A model generated the notes under the pieces. The model was not told the origin of the DNA, made no database searches, and saw nothing but the letters and a program-made list of their open reading frames with translations. The translations under genes and the position numbers were made by a program. A stretch of 64,000 nucleotides of DNA, from NCBI GenBank assembly GCA_025642065.1, contig JAODUP010000277.1:62001-126000 (forward strand), in the 5' to 3' direction. Every line of letters begins with the position of its first letter. Position 1 is the stretch's first letter. Below, piece by piece: positions 30,601 through 40,896 of the stretch. This DNA comes from Paralvinella palmiformis. Lineage: Eukaryota; Annelida; Polychaeta; Terebellida; Alvinellidae.

Positions 30601-30960
30601 TTGATTTATCGATCAATAAAACTCCATTTTTATGATACAGTAAAACTAATAGCGCAACCTGTGAGACGAGTACCGTTACATCTCGGAGAGAACTTGGACA
30701 GCAAGCTTGACAACTTACTAGAGAGTGACGTCATAGAGCCAGTTGAGGGTCCAACGCCTTGGATGTCACCACTGGTAGTTGTTCTGAAACCATCTGGTGA
30801 GCCACGAGTGTGCGTAGACATGTATCGTGCGAATGAAGCAGTAATGCATGAACGCCATCCTGTTCCGACTGTAGAGGAAATATTACATGATATGAATGGG
30901 GTGCAGTGATTTGCTCGATTGGATTTACGAATGGCACATTAGACGAAAGCCATGAACAAA
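30601..30960 (+). pseudogene. Reverse transcriptase remnant of the Gypsy element
   Basis: An open stretch of about 100 residues carries PWMSPLVVVLKPSGEPRVCV and HPVPTVEEILHDMNG, followed by a stop and FARLDLR (motif A area). The YVDD box and everything after it are absent. Confidence 0.75.
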
Positions 30961-31149
30961 GCTTCCACAGCTAGAAGTTGAGCCGGAAAAGTTAGAGACC
31001 CAAAGAGAAAGTGAAATGCACCAAACTGATTGGAAGAGAAAAGCAAAAGGAAAACAATAGTCAGGTAAACAGCGACCTGCCATAGCATCAGAAAAGGGAA
31101 GACAATGGGTTATTAAAGCAAGCAAGACGATACAAGTTTTCGACTATAT

Positions 31150-31300
31150 TTGAACGTGCATATAGTACGTGCATGTTTGTGGGTTGGGTGGGTACGGTTT
31201 CAAAATAAATTTTAGTATGGGTTCGGGTTGAGATGTTTGGGTTGGGTGTGGGTTGGGTAGTTGAGGGTTGGGTCGGGTATGGGTTCAGCTTTCCAAACCG
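31150..31300. repeat. GGGTT-rich low-complexity tract
   Basis: Irregular GGGTTGGGTG / GGGTTCGGGTT units inside the Gypsy remnant. Not a telomeric array, as the unit varies. Confidence 0.6.
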
Positions 31301-31357
31301 TGCAGGACTCTGGCATGTACCATATTGGGGAAAGAGAACATAGTGACTAGTTAGATA

Positions 31358-31563
31358 TTGGAGCATCCAGAAAAGGACGGACCATCTATAATGCGAAATA
31401 CATCAACATGTAAAAAGTACAATCTTGCAGAAACAGAGGGAGATACCGGCCATGACACAGCTCTTCAAGATCATGAATCCGAAGGGGACAAACAAGTACT
31501 TAGAAGATCCCCGCGTACCACTCAAAGAACTTCATATTTAGCAGATTATGACTTTACTTAAAT
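31358..31563 (+). pseudogene. C-terminal tail of the Gypsy polyprotein
   Basis: A 67-residue frame ends LRRSPRTTQRTSYLADYDFT and stop, resembling the RRS-x-R-x-R-x-PxYL-x-DY ends of Gypsy integrases. It lies 14 bases before the 3' LTR. Confidence 0.55.
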
Positions 31564-31574
31564 TCTAGAGAGAA

Positions 31575-31821
31575 TGTATGAGGACACTATGATAATGTTC
31601 ATCGGCCGTTATGTTTAATGTCTAAAGGTCGTTGTGTTTCTTTTTATCGTTTTTTTCAGCAGTAATATTTAAGGATGAAAAAAGAGGAGGAATTCTACTG
31701 TTTTGAATAACATTTGTGTTAACATATCGAATACGTTGATCAGTGTAATTCGAGTTACCGACTCGAATTTGTAGCGTTGTATGCTGGGAGCGAAAGTCAA
31801 TAAATGGATGTGGAAAACACA
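31575..31821 (+). repeat. 3' LTR
   Basis: From TGTATGAGGACAC to AAAACACA, about 247 bases. It matches the left remnant over its final 117 bases. The upstream limit is guessed from the TGT start. Confidence 0.55.
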
Positions 31822-31828
31822 TTATAAT

Positions 31829-31830
31829 AT

Positions 31831-31869
<39 letters not shown>
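31829..31869. repeat. (TA)n microsatellite
   Basis: It abuts the 3' LTR. Confidence 0.9.
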
Positions 31870-32194
31870 CCTTGATTAGTCACTGGACTTACGATTGATC
31901 ACTTCTGTCACTTTAATGCATTTCTAAATCTTGTTGCTTCCGTGAATCTTGCTTCTAGAATAAACCAAAAATACGGAATGAGATATTTTCTTCATGGACG
32001 TTCGCTAACACTTCTTTGTGAATGATCACATTGCCAGATGTTCACCGTTGTCGCTGTCTCTTTGTTTTAGCTCAGAAGGCATATCGAATCGAGTTAATGA
32101 TGTTCTTTTAAGTTGAAAGATGCAGTTTAACTACAGTAGAGGTAAAATTATCATAACCGAATAATTTTAAACGGTATTGTACAGGTTGGGGTAA

Positions 32195-32330
32195 TCGTAA
32201 TCTATTAATTTATAATCGATTATATGATCTCAAGTAATCGTAATCGCCATTTCCAAATCCAATGTAATAGTAATCGATTACATTGTAAATGTAATCGTAA
32301 CCAGCGATTACATTCGCGATTACACAAGAT
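32195..32330. repeat. Cluster of GTAATCGATTAC-type motifs
   Basis: TAATCG and CGATTA cores occur about ten times in both orientations (TAATCGATTA, GTAATCGTAA, CGATTACATT). This could be the subterminal end of a DNA transposon or a decayed array. Confidence 0.6.
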
Positions 32331-32427
32331 GTTTGATTATTTACCATATGTTATATCATGCCACAGATATGGTTTAGCATGCAAGACAAAATATAACAAT
32401 AGAAATAATTTACCTATTGTTTTGTAT

Positions 32428-32545
32428 TTCGGGGACAATCCCCAGGCTGTCGCTTATTCAGCACAGCCTCTATGTTGGAGTGGTTGAGAAACTCCTCCTC
32501 TACTCACAGGGGAGCAATACGGAAAGATGGAGACGAAATTCTCCT
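32428..32545 (+). repeat. Dispersed repeat R3, plus-strand copy
   Basis: TTTCGGGGACAATCCCCAGG...ATGTTGGAGTGGTTGAG...CACAGGGGAGCAATACGG. The minus strand of 41225-41352 matches closely, and fragments occur near 1428, 14790 and 17110. Confidence 0.7.
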
Positions 32546-32765
32546 GGAAACTTTATGGCCAAATGTAAATTTTTTCACACTTCCACCCTCATATGAAACC
32601 TGTGATTCGCTTTTTGTTTTTGCTTGGCGGCTTAGGGACTGGTGAGACATTACACATGTCTCAGCAAGAAAAGACGCCACTCTGGATTCAGTCCCCTGAA
32701 GAAACGTCCAGAGTTTGAATTCACGGTTCGAGATTCTCTGTGCCTGTGCCTTATTATACACAGCT

Positions 32766-32767
<2 letters not shown>

Positions 32768-32860
<93 letters not shown>
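32768..32860. repeat. (AC)n(AT)n compound microsatellite
   Basis: About 81 pure bases of AC then a short AT run, directly before SINE-B. Confidence 0.95.
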
Positions 32861-33129
32861 GGCCTCGTGGGTAGAGTGTGAGACTATTTACCTATGGCTA
32901 TGGTCATTCTGTGCGGGAGGTCACAGGTTCACGCCTCGGTCGTGGCACTATATTGGGGGGAGTTTATCATCCAACCAGACAACGGGCAAGGTTTTCTCCA
33001 CCGAACATGCCATTTACTCTAAATTCTAAATTTATTTAGAATTAATCTCCGTGAGGAAGCTGTAAATTACAGACTATTTGCGTCTCCCTCATTTGAGGTT
33101 GCCAGCCACGTGAAAAACTGCCATTTCGG

Positions 33130-33130
<1 letters not shown>
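32861..33130 (+). mobile_element. SINE-B copy with (TA)n tail
   Basis: GGCCTCGTGGGTAGAGTGTG head, CACAGGTTCACGCCTCGG (B box), GGGCAAGGTTTTCTCC and GAGGTTGCCAGCCACGTG in the body. It is the second member of the family at 28618. Confidence 0.75.

Positions 33131-33192
<62 letters not shown>
33131..33192. repeat. (TA)n microsatellite
   Basis: 62 bases of TA at the SINE-B 3' end. Confidence 0.95.
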
Positions 33193-33195
<3 letters not shown>

Positions 33196-33274
33196 AAATT
33201 AATGAAATATTGGAAGAATGATGATTTTATGTCAAAAATGATTTACAGTAGATTGTTTAAAAGCATGGGGACTG

Positions 33275-33370
33275 GAAAAAAGTCACAGGAAAAAGTCACA
33301 GAAAAGGTCACAAATTTGCCAAGGAATAAAAATCACTTGAATAAAGTCACTTGAAAAAAAAAATCACATT
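33275..33370. repeat. Degenerate AAAGTCAC tandem array
   Basis: AAAAGTCACAGG-like units recur five to six times with variable spacing (AAAAAGTCACAG, AAAGGTCACAAA, AAAGTCACTTGA). Confidence 0.6.
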
Positions 33371-33382
33371 TCATGTTGATAT

Positions 33383-33387
<5 letters not shown>

Positions 33388-33432
<45 letters not shown>
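33388..33432. repeat. (TA)n microsatellite
   Basis: 45 bases of TA. Confidence 0.95.
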
Positions 33433-33436
<4 letters not shown>

Positions 33437-34510
33437 ATGGAAATATGGAGGAAACAAAACACAACAAATCAATATACTAAATTATCATTATCATCCCTTT
33501 TAAAAAAATTGTTTATAAAAGTATTCATTAAATTCTAAAGAACTTATTATTGTAAATATTTTTATATCTCACCAAATATCTGAATAACTTCTGCTTCTGC
33601 TATTTGGCATGTAAGAAGGTGATATTTTTCTAATATAATGTTCATGTGTATTTTTTAACCATTTTAGCACTTATGTTTATTATTCATTATGTTTTTGCTT
33701 CAATCTCCTTACAGTTACTGTTTTGATCTAATTAAGCTTCTACTTAACATTTGTATGCTTTATTAATTTTAATCTATATGCGGGGTTTTGTGTTGTTCAG
33801 TTTCCTGGATTTTATGCCACAAATTTTTTTTTTAATATATCATATATCAACACCGAATGAAGTGATTTATGCTGATATATCATTAACCAGTACACATACA
33901 TTCGGCCAGACGTTTGTTTCGTTTTGCAGTCCACTGTGCGATTGTTAGAAGCAACACGGCGCCTTCACCGAAGAATATAAAACATCAGCAGTAAATAAAT
34001 TCCGAACGAAGAGGAAATCGCATTGGTGTAGATTAGGTCTGGCTATTCATAGCTTCAACAATGACAATAAACATATAGACTAACAGTATTGTTATAATAA
34101 TATCACTATAGCGTTGTCGTTGTTAAAAGACAGACTGTTCATAAGAGAATCGTACTGTCATCAGATCGGTGTCCATAGAGCAACCAGCTATAGCTATTAC
34201 GACCAAGTGATGGAAGAAACCTTGAAGAAAGAGGATACTTGGTAATGATATATCTAGTCTCAATGTGAATGTCGTAATCCGAAACGCCATTGAGTAATTT
34301 TATGTAAGGATTCAGGTTATCCTGGTATATATGATGAGTATTCTCCGTTGTTTGGACGCATTTCGTAGATCAGGCGATAAGAGAATTAATACAACAAAAG
34401 TCCTAGATAGACAATAAAGGGGGTCCGGATCAGGAATCGATCGTCTATTGGTTATAGATTACGCGGATAGAAATATTCTGCATACGCACATTAAATGACA
34501 TACAGTATGA

Positions 34511-34542
<32 letters not shown>

Positions 34543-35540
34543 TGCCTGCCTGCCTTTATATGTATAGTCAGATGGGTGCATTGAAAATATTCTAATAATA
34601 GCATAAACTTGAGCGATTTAATCTTACCAGCCTTAATGTCTGCTATAAACACGCTCGGTTACCCAATTCAATATGAAGGCGCCATCTATCGAATGAACGT
34701 TGTGGTACTTCTTGTTGATTTCTACGCCGAGCCAATTACTGCAAAATGAAACAATTCGTTGCTTTGTAGTTCACTGAGTACCGAGAAAAGGCGTAAATTT
34801 TATTTAATTTTTTACGAATTTCACGAGGAAAATAGGGTGGCAATCACAGATCACAAAGAAAATGTACATGAAATAACGCATCACGAATATTTGCACAATT
34901 TCCTCTAGGAAGACACTCGATCACTTAATATTATGCCTTTATATCTTTTGAACAAACGAATTATGATAATAATTTTTTCTTCTTCTTTTTAAGAACTTAC
35001 ATAACTAAACGTTAGAAAGCTTGTCAATAATATTTCAATAAACCTGATTTGGTTATAGGATCTGCTTGAAGATCCGTGGCTACATTCTTTTCTCTTTTTT
35101 TATAGATTATTGATAAATACTATCTAGACTCACAAAGGAATTACTAGTCTACATCTAATATCTGAGCCTGAAACTTAGCTAACAGTAATAGTCAGTCTTT
35201 ATTTACCTTCAAGACTCTTTTTCACTTTTTATATTTTCGCAAATCTCACTCATTTGTAATGTCGAAATATAAATAAGTAACCATGGATTTCTTGCAGTTA
35301 GTAATGTCCACTTAGCCAGGTATTTTCTGTGATTCTAGATGAAGATAAATAATGGCAAGATCACTAGAAATAAAAGAATTTTCTATAATAGACGTAGGTA
35401 TAAATGCCCTACCATACATTAATGACTTTTACAAATGAGGGAAGTATCTACGTGACGCAAGTCCTTGGAATAACAAATGCCGTAATTGTGCATTCGAAAT
35501 GATTTGTTTATACTCCACATTGGTAACATTTAGGATATAT
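33433..35540. other. No gene seen
   Basis: AT-rich. It holds a (CT)n(GT)n tract (about 34510-34543) and a GGCGCCATCTATCGA motif (34678-34692). No splice-framed exon was found. Confidence 0.4.
34678..34692. promoter_or_regulatory. CTCF-like motif GGCGCCATCTATCGA
   Basis: It resembles the core of the insect CTCF consensus (AGCGCCATCTAGTGG). GCGCCATCTATCGA recurs at 38178-38191. Confidence 0.3.
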
Positions 35541-35544
35541 GGCC

Positions 35545-35665
35545 GACGAACAACACTAAAGAAACAAATCCCACAGGCACATGTTTAAATCAGGTTTGAA
35601 CACATGACCTTGATGTTTTCAGGACAGCGCTCTAACCCGTTCGGCTTCGCCATCGAGACGCCAAA
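35545..35665 (-). mobile_element. SINE-C copy
   Basis: On the minus strand: GGTTAGAGCGCTGTCCTGAA (A-box region), GTGTTCAAACCTGA (B box) and TGCCTGTGGGATTTGTTTC. Confidence 0.6.
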
Positions 35666-35743
35666 ACACTAAGGTAGTTGAAGCTAGACTAGCACCAAAG
35701 ACTATATATAACAAGACGTGTTACTTCGCGTTTTAACATGGGA

Positions 35744-35790
35744 CACCATTTTGAATTCATGGAACACCAGGGCCCTAGCGACCGGAGGTA
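35744..35790 (-). repeat. Inverted partner of the block at 37687
   Basis: The minus strand reads TACCTCCGGTCGCT...CTGGT...ATTCAAAATGGTG, matching TACCTCCGGTCGCT...CTGGT...ATTCAACATGGCG at 37687-37733. Confidence 0.6.
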
Positions 35791-35818
35791 GATTTCACGG
35801 ACAGCTCCCTTCGTTAAC

Positions 35819-35876
35819 ATGGCGCCTAATGGCACTGGTTCATTCTGCGCCGCTTTCGGCTGCAGTAACAGAAAAA
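35819..35876 (+). CDS. Candidate first coding exon of a THAP-domain protein, partial
   Basis: ATG at 35819 gives MAPNGTGSFCAAFGCSNRK, then a donor AAAAA|GTATGC. CAAFGCSNR is the first zinc-binding half (C-x4-C) of a THAP zinc finger, which in known proteins sits at the extreme N-terminus, is often split by an intron soon after, and binds DNA. The start context is good (AACATGGCG). Without splicing the frame ends after three more codons, and I could not find the exon carrying the C-x2-H half, so this may be a live gene with distant exons or a stranded fragment of a THAP-type transposase. Confidence 0.5.
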
Positions 35877-35889
35877 GTATGCACAAATA

Positions 35890-37680
35890 AAGACATCCCC
35901 GAAAGAAATGAAAGCTAGTGTAAAAATTTGATATGATCTGGCTTTTTAAAAGTAAAGGATATTTTAAAAATAAGTATAACAATTTGAAGTAGACACGCCC
36001 CTACTTGACATGACCCAAGCAGTAGGCCCAAGCAGGATCTATCTAGATCTATATTTGTTTCAGACAAAATCTGATTAAATTTTATTGAACAATATCAACC
36101 TATTAATAAAAAAATGGGTATGTAAGATATACATAAGCTTACAGTTACATGGACTGCAGCCACTGAAGATGTTATGGGCGGGAGGTATATTTTACTTTGT
36201 TATTGTTAATAATATAATTGGACTTCTAAAATTACATTACTATAATAAGATAATTTTTCCCTAATTACAATAATTATAAGTAGCTGAGTATTTACATGAT
36301 CACTTGCATCCATATTTATTTTTAAACGTAAGCAATTGGTACTTATTGATATATATGGACTTCTGTTTATAATTTAAATGTTATGAAATTAATTATTAAA
36401 TACCTCAACTAGTGGTAGAAACTTAATTTTTTCTATTGACAGAAGTAAAAGATGGGTTATTAATTGTTGTCGTTTAGATATATGCTGAGGAAAGATTTAA
36501 ATTACTCGAATTACTAATTGTGGAATGTATGATATGTATTTCACTGAAACGGAATTCATGAAGCAGACAACTTATCTAGAATGCTATTCCAACTATTTTT
36601 GATGTACCAAATCCACTGAATGCATCAAATGAAATCAAAGAGGAAGGTATTAACAGATAGGAGACCTATACAGGAGACAAGGCCAGCTGTGATGGTAATT
36701 AATATTTATAAATATTAATGGTGAAAATTGGTATTATTAAATTAATTAAATAAGAAACAAGGCATCAAACCCATGAAATTTTGTGAGCTCATTTCATATC
36801 TTAATATAAATAGGATTACCAGCACCTGAATTAGTACTTGAATGTTCAGCTCATGTGCTTTAATTGCTATACTTCTCTTCATAATTTAAATGCATATCAA
36901 ATCAAATTCTTTAACCAACTTGAAGAAAAAAAGGAAAACATGTGTTTACATATTGTGTATGCACATGGTTCAAGTCATTATTTTACAAGGTATTGTTCTG
37001 TTTCAGTTCTTGAAGTTCTATGATGATGAGATACCATGAAAACAGGCCAATCTCTTGGATACATATATACTGGTGTTATCTGTTACAGTAGTCAATGCAT
37101 GTGTCTATTACATCTCTGTGTATATTCTATCTAACTTTAAACAGTTCACTGATCTGGACTAAATGTCATATTTTATCATTTTTTAATTTAATATATGATA
37201 AACGGCCATGATGACTATATTGTGAATTGTGTTATGGTTGCGTTATAATAGCTGTATATATCATTATATGTATATATCCAAATAAACTGACATGATGAAA
37301 GTATGTTTGCATGCATTTACCTCATATATACCTAATTGTTTTCATTAAAAAAAACTTGTGAAAATTATGCCTTCCACATACAAAGCTGTGAAATAACCTA
37401 AACCACGTTCAATTATTTTCTAATCAGCTGTCAAGTGATCGCAAACTGTAGGCTATGAATTAATTAAGTGACTAGGCTGTGAAATCACTTAATTATTTAT
37501 TTACAGTTTCAGAGCTTCGTTTCCTTCGATATCATGTGTGCACAATTAAAGTGTTAATTAATAAAAGAGTATGTGATCATGTAACATATAGTACTAGTAT
37601 TGGCAATTCATTTCAACCATGCGCACACATGTACACGATCACATGTGCCATGTGGACAACCAGAGAGCTTTTGCTTATCT
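35890..37680. other. No exon seen
   Basis: AT-rich sequence between the THAP exon and the inverted block. It was searched for the second THAP half (SFHRFP-like) without success. Confidence 0.4.
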
Positions 37681-37686
37681 GAGAAA

Positions 37687-37733
37687 TACCTCCGGTCGCT
37701 GGAGGCGCCACTGGTCCAAAATTCAACATGGCG
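37687..37733 (+). repeat. Inverted partner of the block at 35744, with ATGGCGCGG|GTAAGA-like start
   Basis: Matches the block at 35744-35790 in the opposite direction. It ends in AACATGGCGCGGTAAGAG, which could be a second divergent first exon (ATG GCG CG, then GT). Confidence 0.5.
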
Positions 37734-37739
37734 CGGTAA

Positions 37740-39098
37740 GAGTAACGCCTCTCTATATTTAAGCTCTCTACTACACCATGGTTAAGCCCAAAACCGGAGA
37801 AGTGGAAGCTGGGCTGGAACCAGTTGGCGACCTATCTTTACGTCATAACATCAATTATATGTAGTTTGGGATCTTGTCTTATAGTGCGTAAATAATCCTC
37901 ATTCATATATGTAATACCTTCTTGGATAGCTAAACGATCCCCATTTAGTTAAATAAGGACGGATCCCAGTTCACGTGGAGTACGCCATGTTTCTCATGCA
38001 GTCTTGAGTGAAATTATGTAAAATAACGATTGTTGTATTGCGTTACTGTTTGCGTGTGTTTTCATTTTGCAGTAGAAGAAAACCCATGAACTGGGTATGG
38101 TTGAAGTGCTTTTCCACGCAAAGAAGGTTTTCGATTTAAAAGAATACTAAAGAACGATTGCTGGAGAATGATCCTAGAGCGCCATCTATCGAGTTACATA
38201 AAGACCTATGTCAAGAACTGTGTAATTCTTTTTGAAGTATTTTCTGATACTAATATTATTAGAGAATACTAAAAGTACTACCGGCTTCTTATAATACAAC
38301 AACAACAAACAGAGACAGACATTAATTCATACAATGCTGCTTGATGGATTTATACTCCTGGAGTCTTTGAGACGATATTTCGTTCTAGTCCAGTAATAAT
38401 CCAGTATTGCTACTTTGTTTTTATTTTAGTTAAATCACTTCAGTGAGTCCATACTGAGTTAGTGTACATTCTCTTGTGGTGAACAAACTGTAATATTTGT
38501 TAACACGCTGAGTGTATATAAAAGGCTTAAATTTTCACCTGGGTTAGAGAAGAACTTCGACGCCAGACTAGTCGGACGTGTATCGATATACATGGTTCAT
38601 ATAGGTAGGATTTATTTAGTTATTCGCCCAGAAAAAGCTGAGGTCGCTCTGGGTTGTTTTTAATACGGGTTTTTCTTTTGGCCCCAAAAAAATTACTGTT
38701 GAATTAAACTGTGGTTAAAATAGTTATGATAGATTAAAGTCACCATTGAACCACACGCACGTGTTGTTTGCTGCAGCTGTGGTATCAAATGGTATGTTTT
38801 ACGTGTTTCCCGCTTTTTGTACGTACCCCATGTGCGTTTTCCTGGGGGCGGACTATTTGTCGCGTACGAAAAGCGAATTAGCGGGTTCCCACAGGCTGAT
38901 GAGTAGACCAGACACATGCTTAGGTATACGCACACATTTATCAATATGTGGAGGTATGGAACATTTTATTTTTAGATTAATGTATGTATAGTTGTATTTA
39001 GATTTATGGAGGTAGGTCCCGAAGGATGTTTAGATATGTTGATGCTCTGTGCGTGTTGCCTCTTTATATATATGTACCCTAAAACACACACGCATATA
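37740..39098. other. No gene seen
   Basis: Contains AGCGCCATCTATCGAG (38177-38192, CTCF-like). The 81-residue frame at 38746 has no domain features. Confidence 0.4.
38177..38192. promoter_or_regulatory. CTCF-like motif AGCGCCATCTATCGAG
   Basis: Second copy of the motif at 34678, in the same orientation, 3.5 kb away. Confidence 0.3.
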
Positions 39099-39725
39099 TA
39101 GTCAGAATCCGTTAATCCGTCAAGTTAATCATATCGAGTCCATGACATAGCGGTAGTCTGTGTCACACATTTTTAGATCGTAAAGACATGATGTTGTGTG
39201 TAACAAAAATAGTACGTAACATCCGTTGAAACAACAATGACATTTATTTATTTGATCATTTTGATTTTTGTTAATTACATACATTATTAAAAAAATACCC
39301 TTGTCATTTAGTCCATCAGATTAACTCATGAACTGTTCATTGAAAAGATCACACATTTGTGTTTGGAATTGAATCATCGTGTGTCAGTGTGTATGGTCTA
39401 GGACGGTTGTAATTGGTTAGGATATAGCAATTATCGTGTGTGGACGGGTTAATTAACCATTACTGCAATATGTCGGTGTGTCTTGCATGACTGAACTAGC
39501 GAAAATATTTGTCAATATTTTTGTGTTGTTGGATTATCGAGGTCATTTTACATTGAAAAGTCACATTCTGTTGGCGAAATGAAGTGTCGGAGTCGGAACG
39601 CGGAGCATGATTTTGTCGGATTAAAGAGTCATTTATAATGGAGCTAAATCCGTCACAGGCAATCATGTGTCGGATTGGTGGATTTGTCGGATAAACGATG
39701 TCCGGATTAATGTATTCTGACTGTA
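39099..39725. mobile_element. pogo/Tigger-like MITE
   Basis: Left end TAGTCAGAATCCGTTAATCC and right end (reverse) TACAGTCAGAATACATTAAT are inverted repeats; TA lies at both borders. CGGATTA-type motifs repeat inside near both ends. No transposase. Length about 627 bases. Confidence 0.6.
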
Positions 39726-39872
39726 TATATAACTTTTCACCCTGATCAGACAACAACTTGGCGACATCGAACCTATCGGACCTCTGTCCATATGATCGAT
39801 ATAGGGGGGGATTTGGTTAGCTATTGGAACCCAGAATGGAGCTGAGATTACCATCTGTGGTGACGAAATGTT

Positions 39873-39874
<2 letters not shown>

Positions 39875-39906
<32 letters not shown>
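39875..39906. repeat. (TA)n microsatellite
   Basis: A TA run upstream of the ORF1-NADAR fossil. Confidence 0.9.
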
Positions 39907-39909
<3 letters not shown>

Positions 39910-40025
39910 GGTGTTAATTATAAAATATATTATGGAATTAAATATTATTGGTTTTGTTTATAATATTTTAATAACAAATTTTGAAGCTATCCAAATAAAT
40001 AAATATATAAATATTCTGAGAATAA

Positions 40026-40850
40026 ACCCAAAACAGCCGCCGAACTGACAGAGAAAGTGAACCGTCAACAAGGTACGATTAATTACCTTCGTTTTATAAA
40101 CAGTTCTTTTAATGATAGATTGACTCGTTTGGAATCAAACTCAATGCGGGACAATCTGGTTATATCATGCAGGCTTGGAGGGATTTAACGGCTAATCAGC
40201 GGACAGTCTGTTCCTGAAATTGGCTGAAGAATTCTCCAAGGAACTACTTCTTGATATGAATGACATCCAGATGACCAGCTATCAACGAATTGCCAAATTC
40301 ACTCTAAAAACGTTGTTATTGTTCGTCTTGCCACTGACATGGCGAAACTTAAAGTACGTTCACAGTGTTATCGTCTGGATAAGTCCTATATCTCGGGATG
40401 AAATTAGCAACACAAAAAGAGAGAAGAAGATAGAGTCACTTTCACAAGGCAAATTGTTTTTTATACATACACCATAGAAAACATTCATGACATTCATCTA
40501 GATACAAATACAATCGGCACTATTATAACAGATGCCAAGGTCATGTTTAGTGGTGGACACTCTATGTTTACTGACTGCTCTACCAAACCATCTTTATGTA
40601 CTGACGACGATCGAATCACATTCAACAGCACAGAGCAATATGAACAGTATGCAAAAGCAATCCACTAGCGAGAGATTATGACAGCTGTGGAAATGTTCAG
40701 TGGTCGTGATATCCAGTTGCAATCAAACATGCGGGAGATCGACTGAAAGGTCGTAAGTCGTGGGACAAGATAGCTCTTCAAGCCATGCAAAGTGGGGTAC
40801 TGGCCAAGTTTAAACAAAACTCGAACTTGCTTAGCTTAATGATGATGATG
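40026..40850 (+). pseudogene. Broken L1-type ORF1 fused to a NADAR (YbiA-like) domain
   Basis: Frames in order show a coiled coil ending RLTRLESNSMRDNLVIS (the R-x-x-NL end of L1/Tx1-type ORF1 coiled coils), LAEEFSKELLLDMNDIQMTS with YQRIAKF (the HRIGK position of the ORF1 RNA-binding domain), IVRLATDMAKLKVRSQCYRL in a second frame, and DEISNTKREKK. Downstream, 40530-40850 encodes FSGGHSMFTD, then DDRITFNSTEQYEQYAKAIH, MFSGRD, and after a shift PVAIKHAGDRLKGRKSWDKI and ALQAMQSGVLAKFKQN. This matches the NADAR/YbiA layout: G-x-x-S-x-F, F-x-S-x-EQY-x-x-x-KA, DP-x-x-x-K-x-x-G-x-x-x-KG, W, and LLAKF-x-QN. NADAR enzymes act on N-glycosidic or ADP-ribosyl bonds. A TAG at 40666-40668, a 2-bp AT insertion at 40711-40712 and several ORF1 breaks make it dead. 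ORF2 is not present. Confidence 0.65.
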
Positions 40851-40896
40851 ATGACTGAATTATTAAGATAAAGGGGGACGTTAAAGACTCCATGAG

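Larger units (their letters stand above)
29391..31821 (+). mobile_element. Ty3/Gypsy-type LTR retrotransposon remnant
   Basis: Left LTR remnant 29391-29482 and right LTR about 31575-31821 share GAATAACATTTGTGTTAACA, GAGTTACCGACT and GTCAATAAA. TGGCGACGA (29486-29494) directly after the left LTR looks like a primer-binding site. In order follow a gag remnant, a zinc-knuckle start, a protease remnant, a truncated reverse transcriptase and an ORF tail. RNase H and most of the integrase are deleted. The right LTR holds about 31 bases that the left copy lacks. Left LTR loss hides any target duplication. Confidence 0.75.

Noticed and set aside
31150..31300. Interstitial telomere (GGGTT-rich)
   Set aside because: The unit is irregular (GGGTTG, GGGTTCG, GGGTG) and no TTAGGG array is seen.
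32504..32848. Frame with a run of Cys-Val
   Set aside because: It is a reading of the (AC)n tract.
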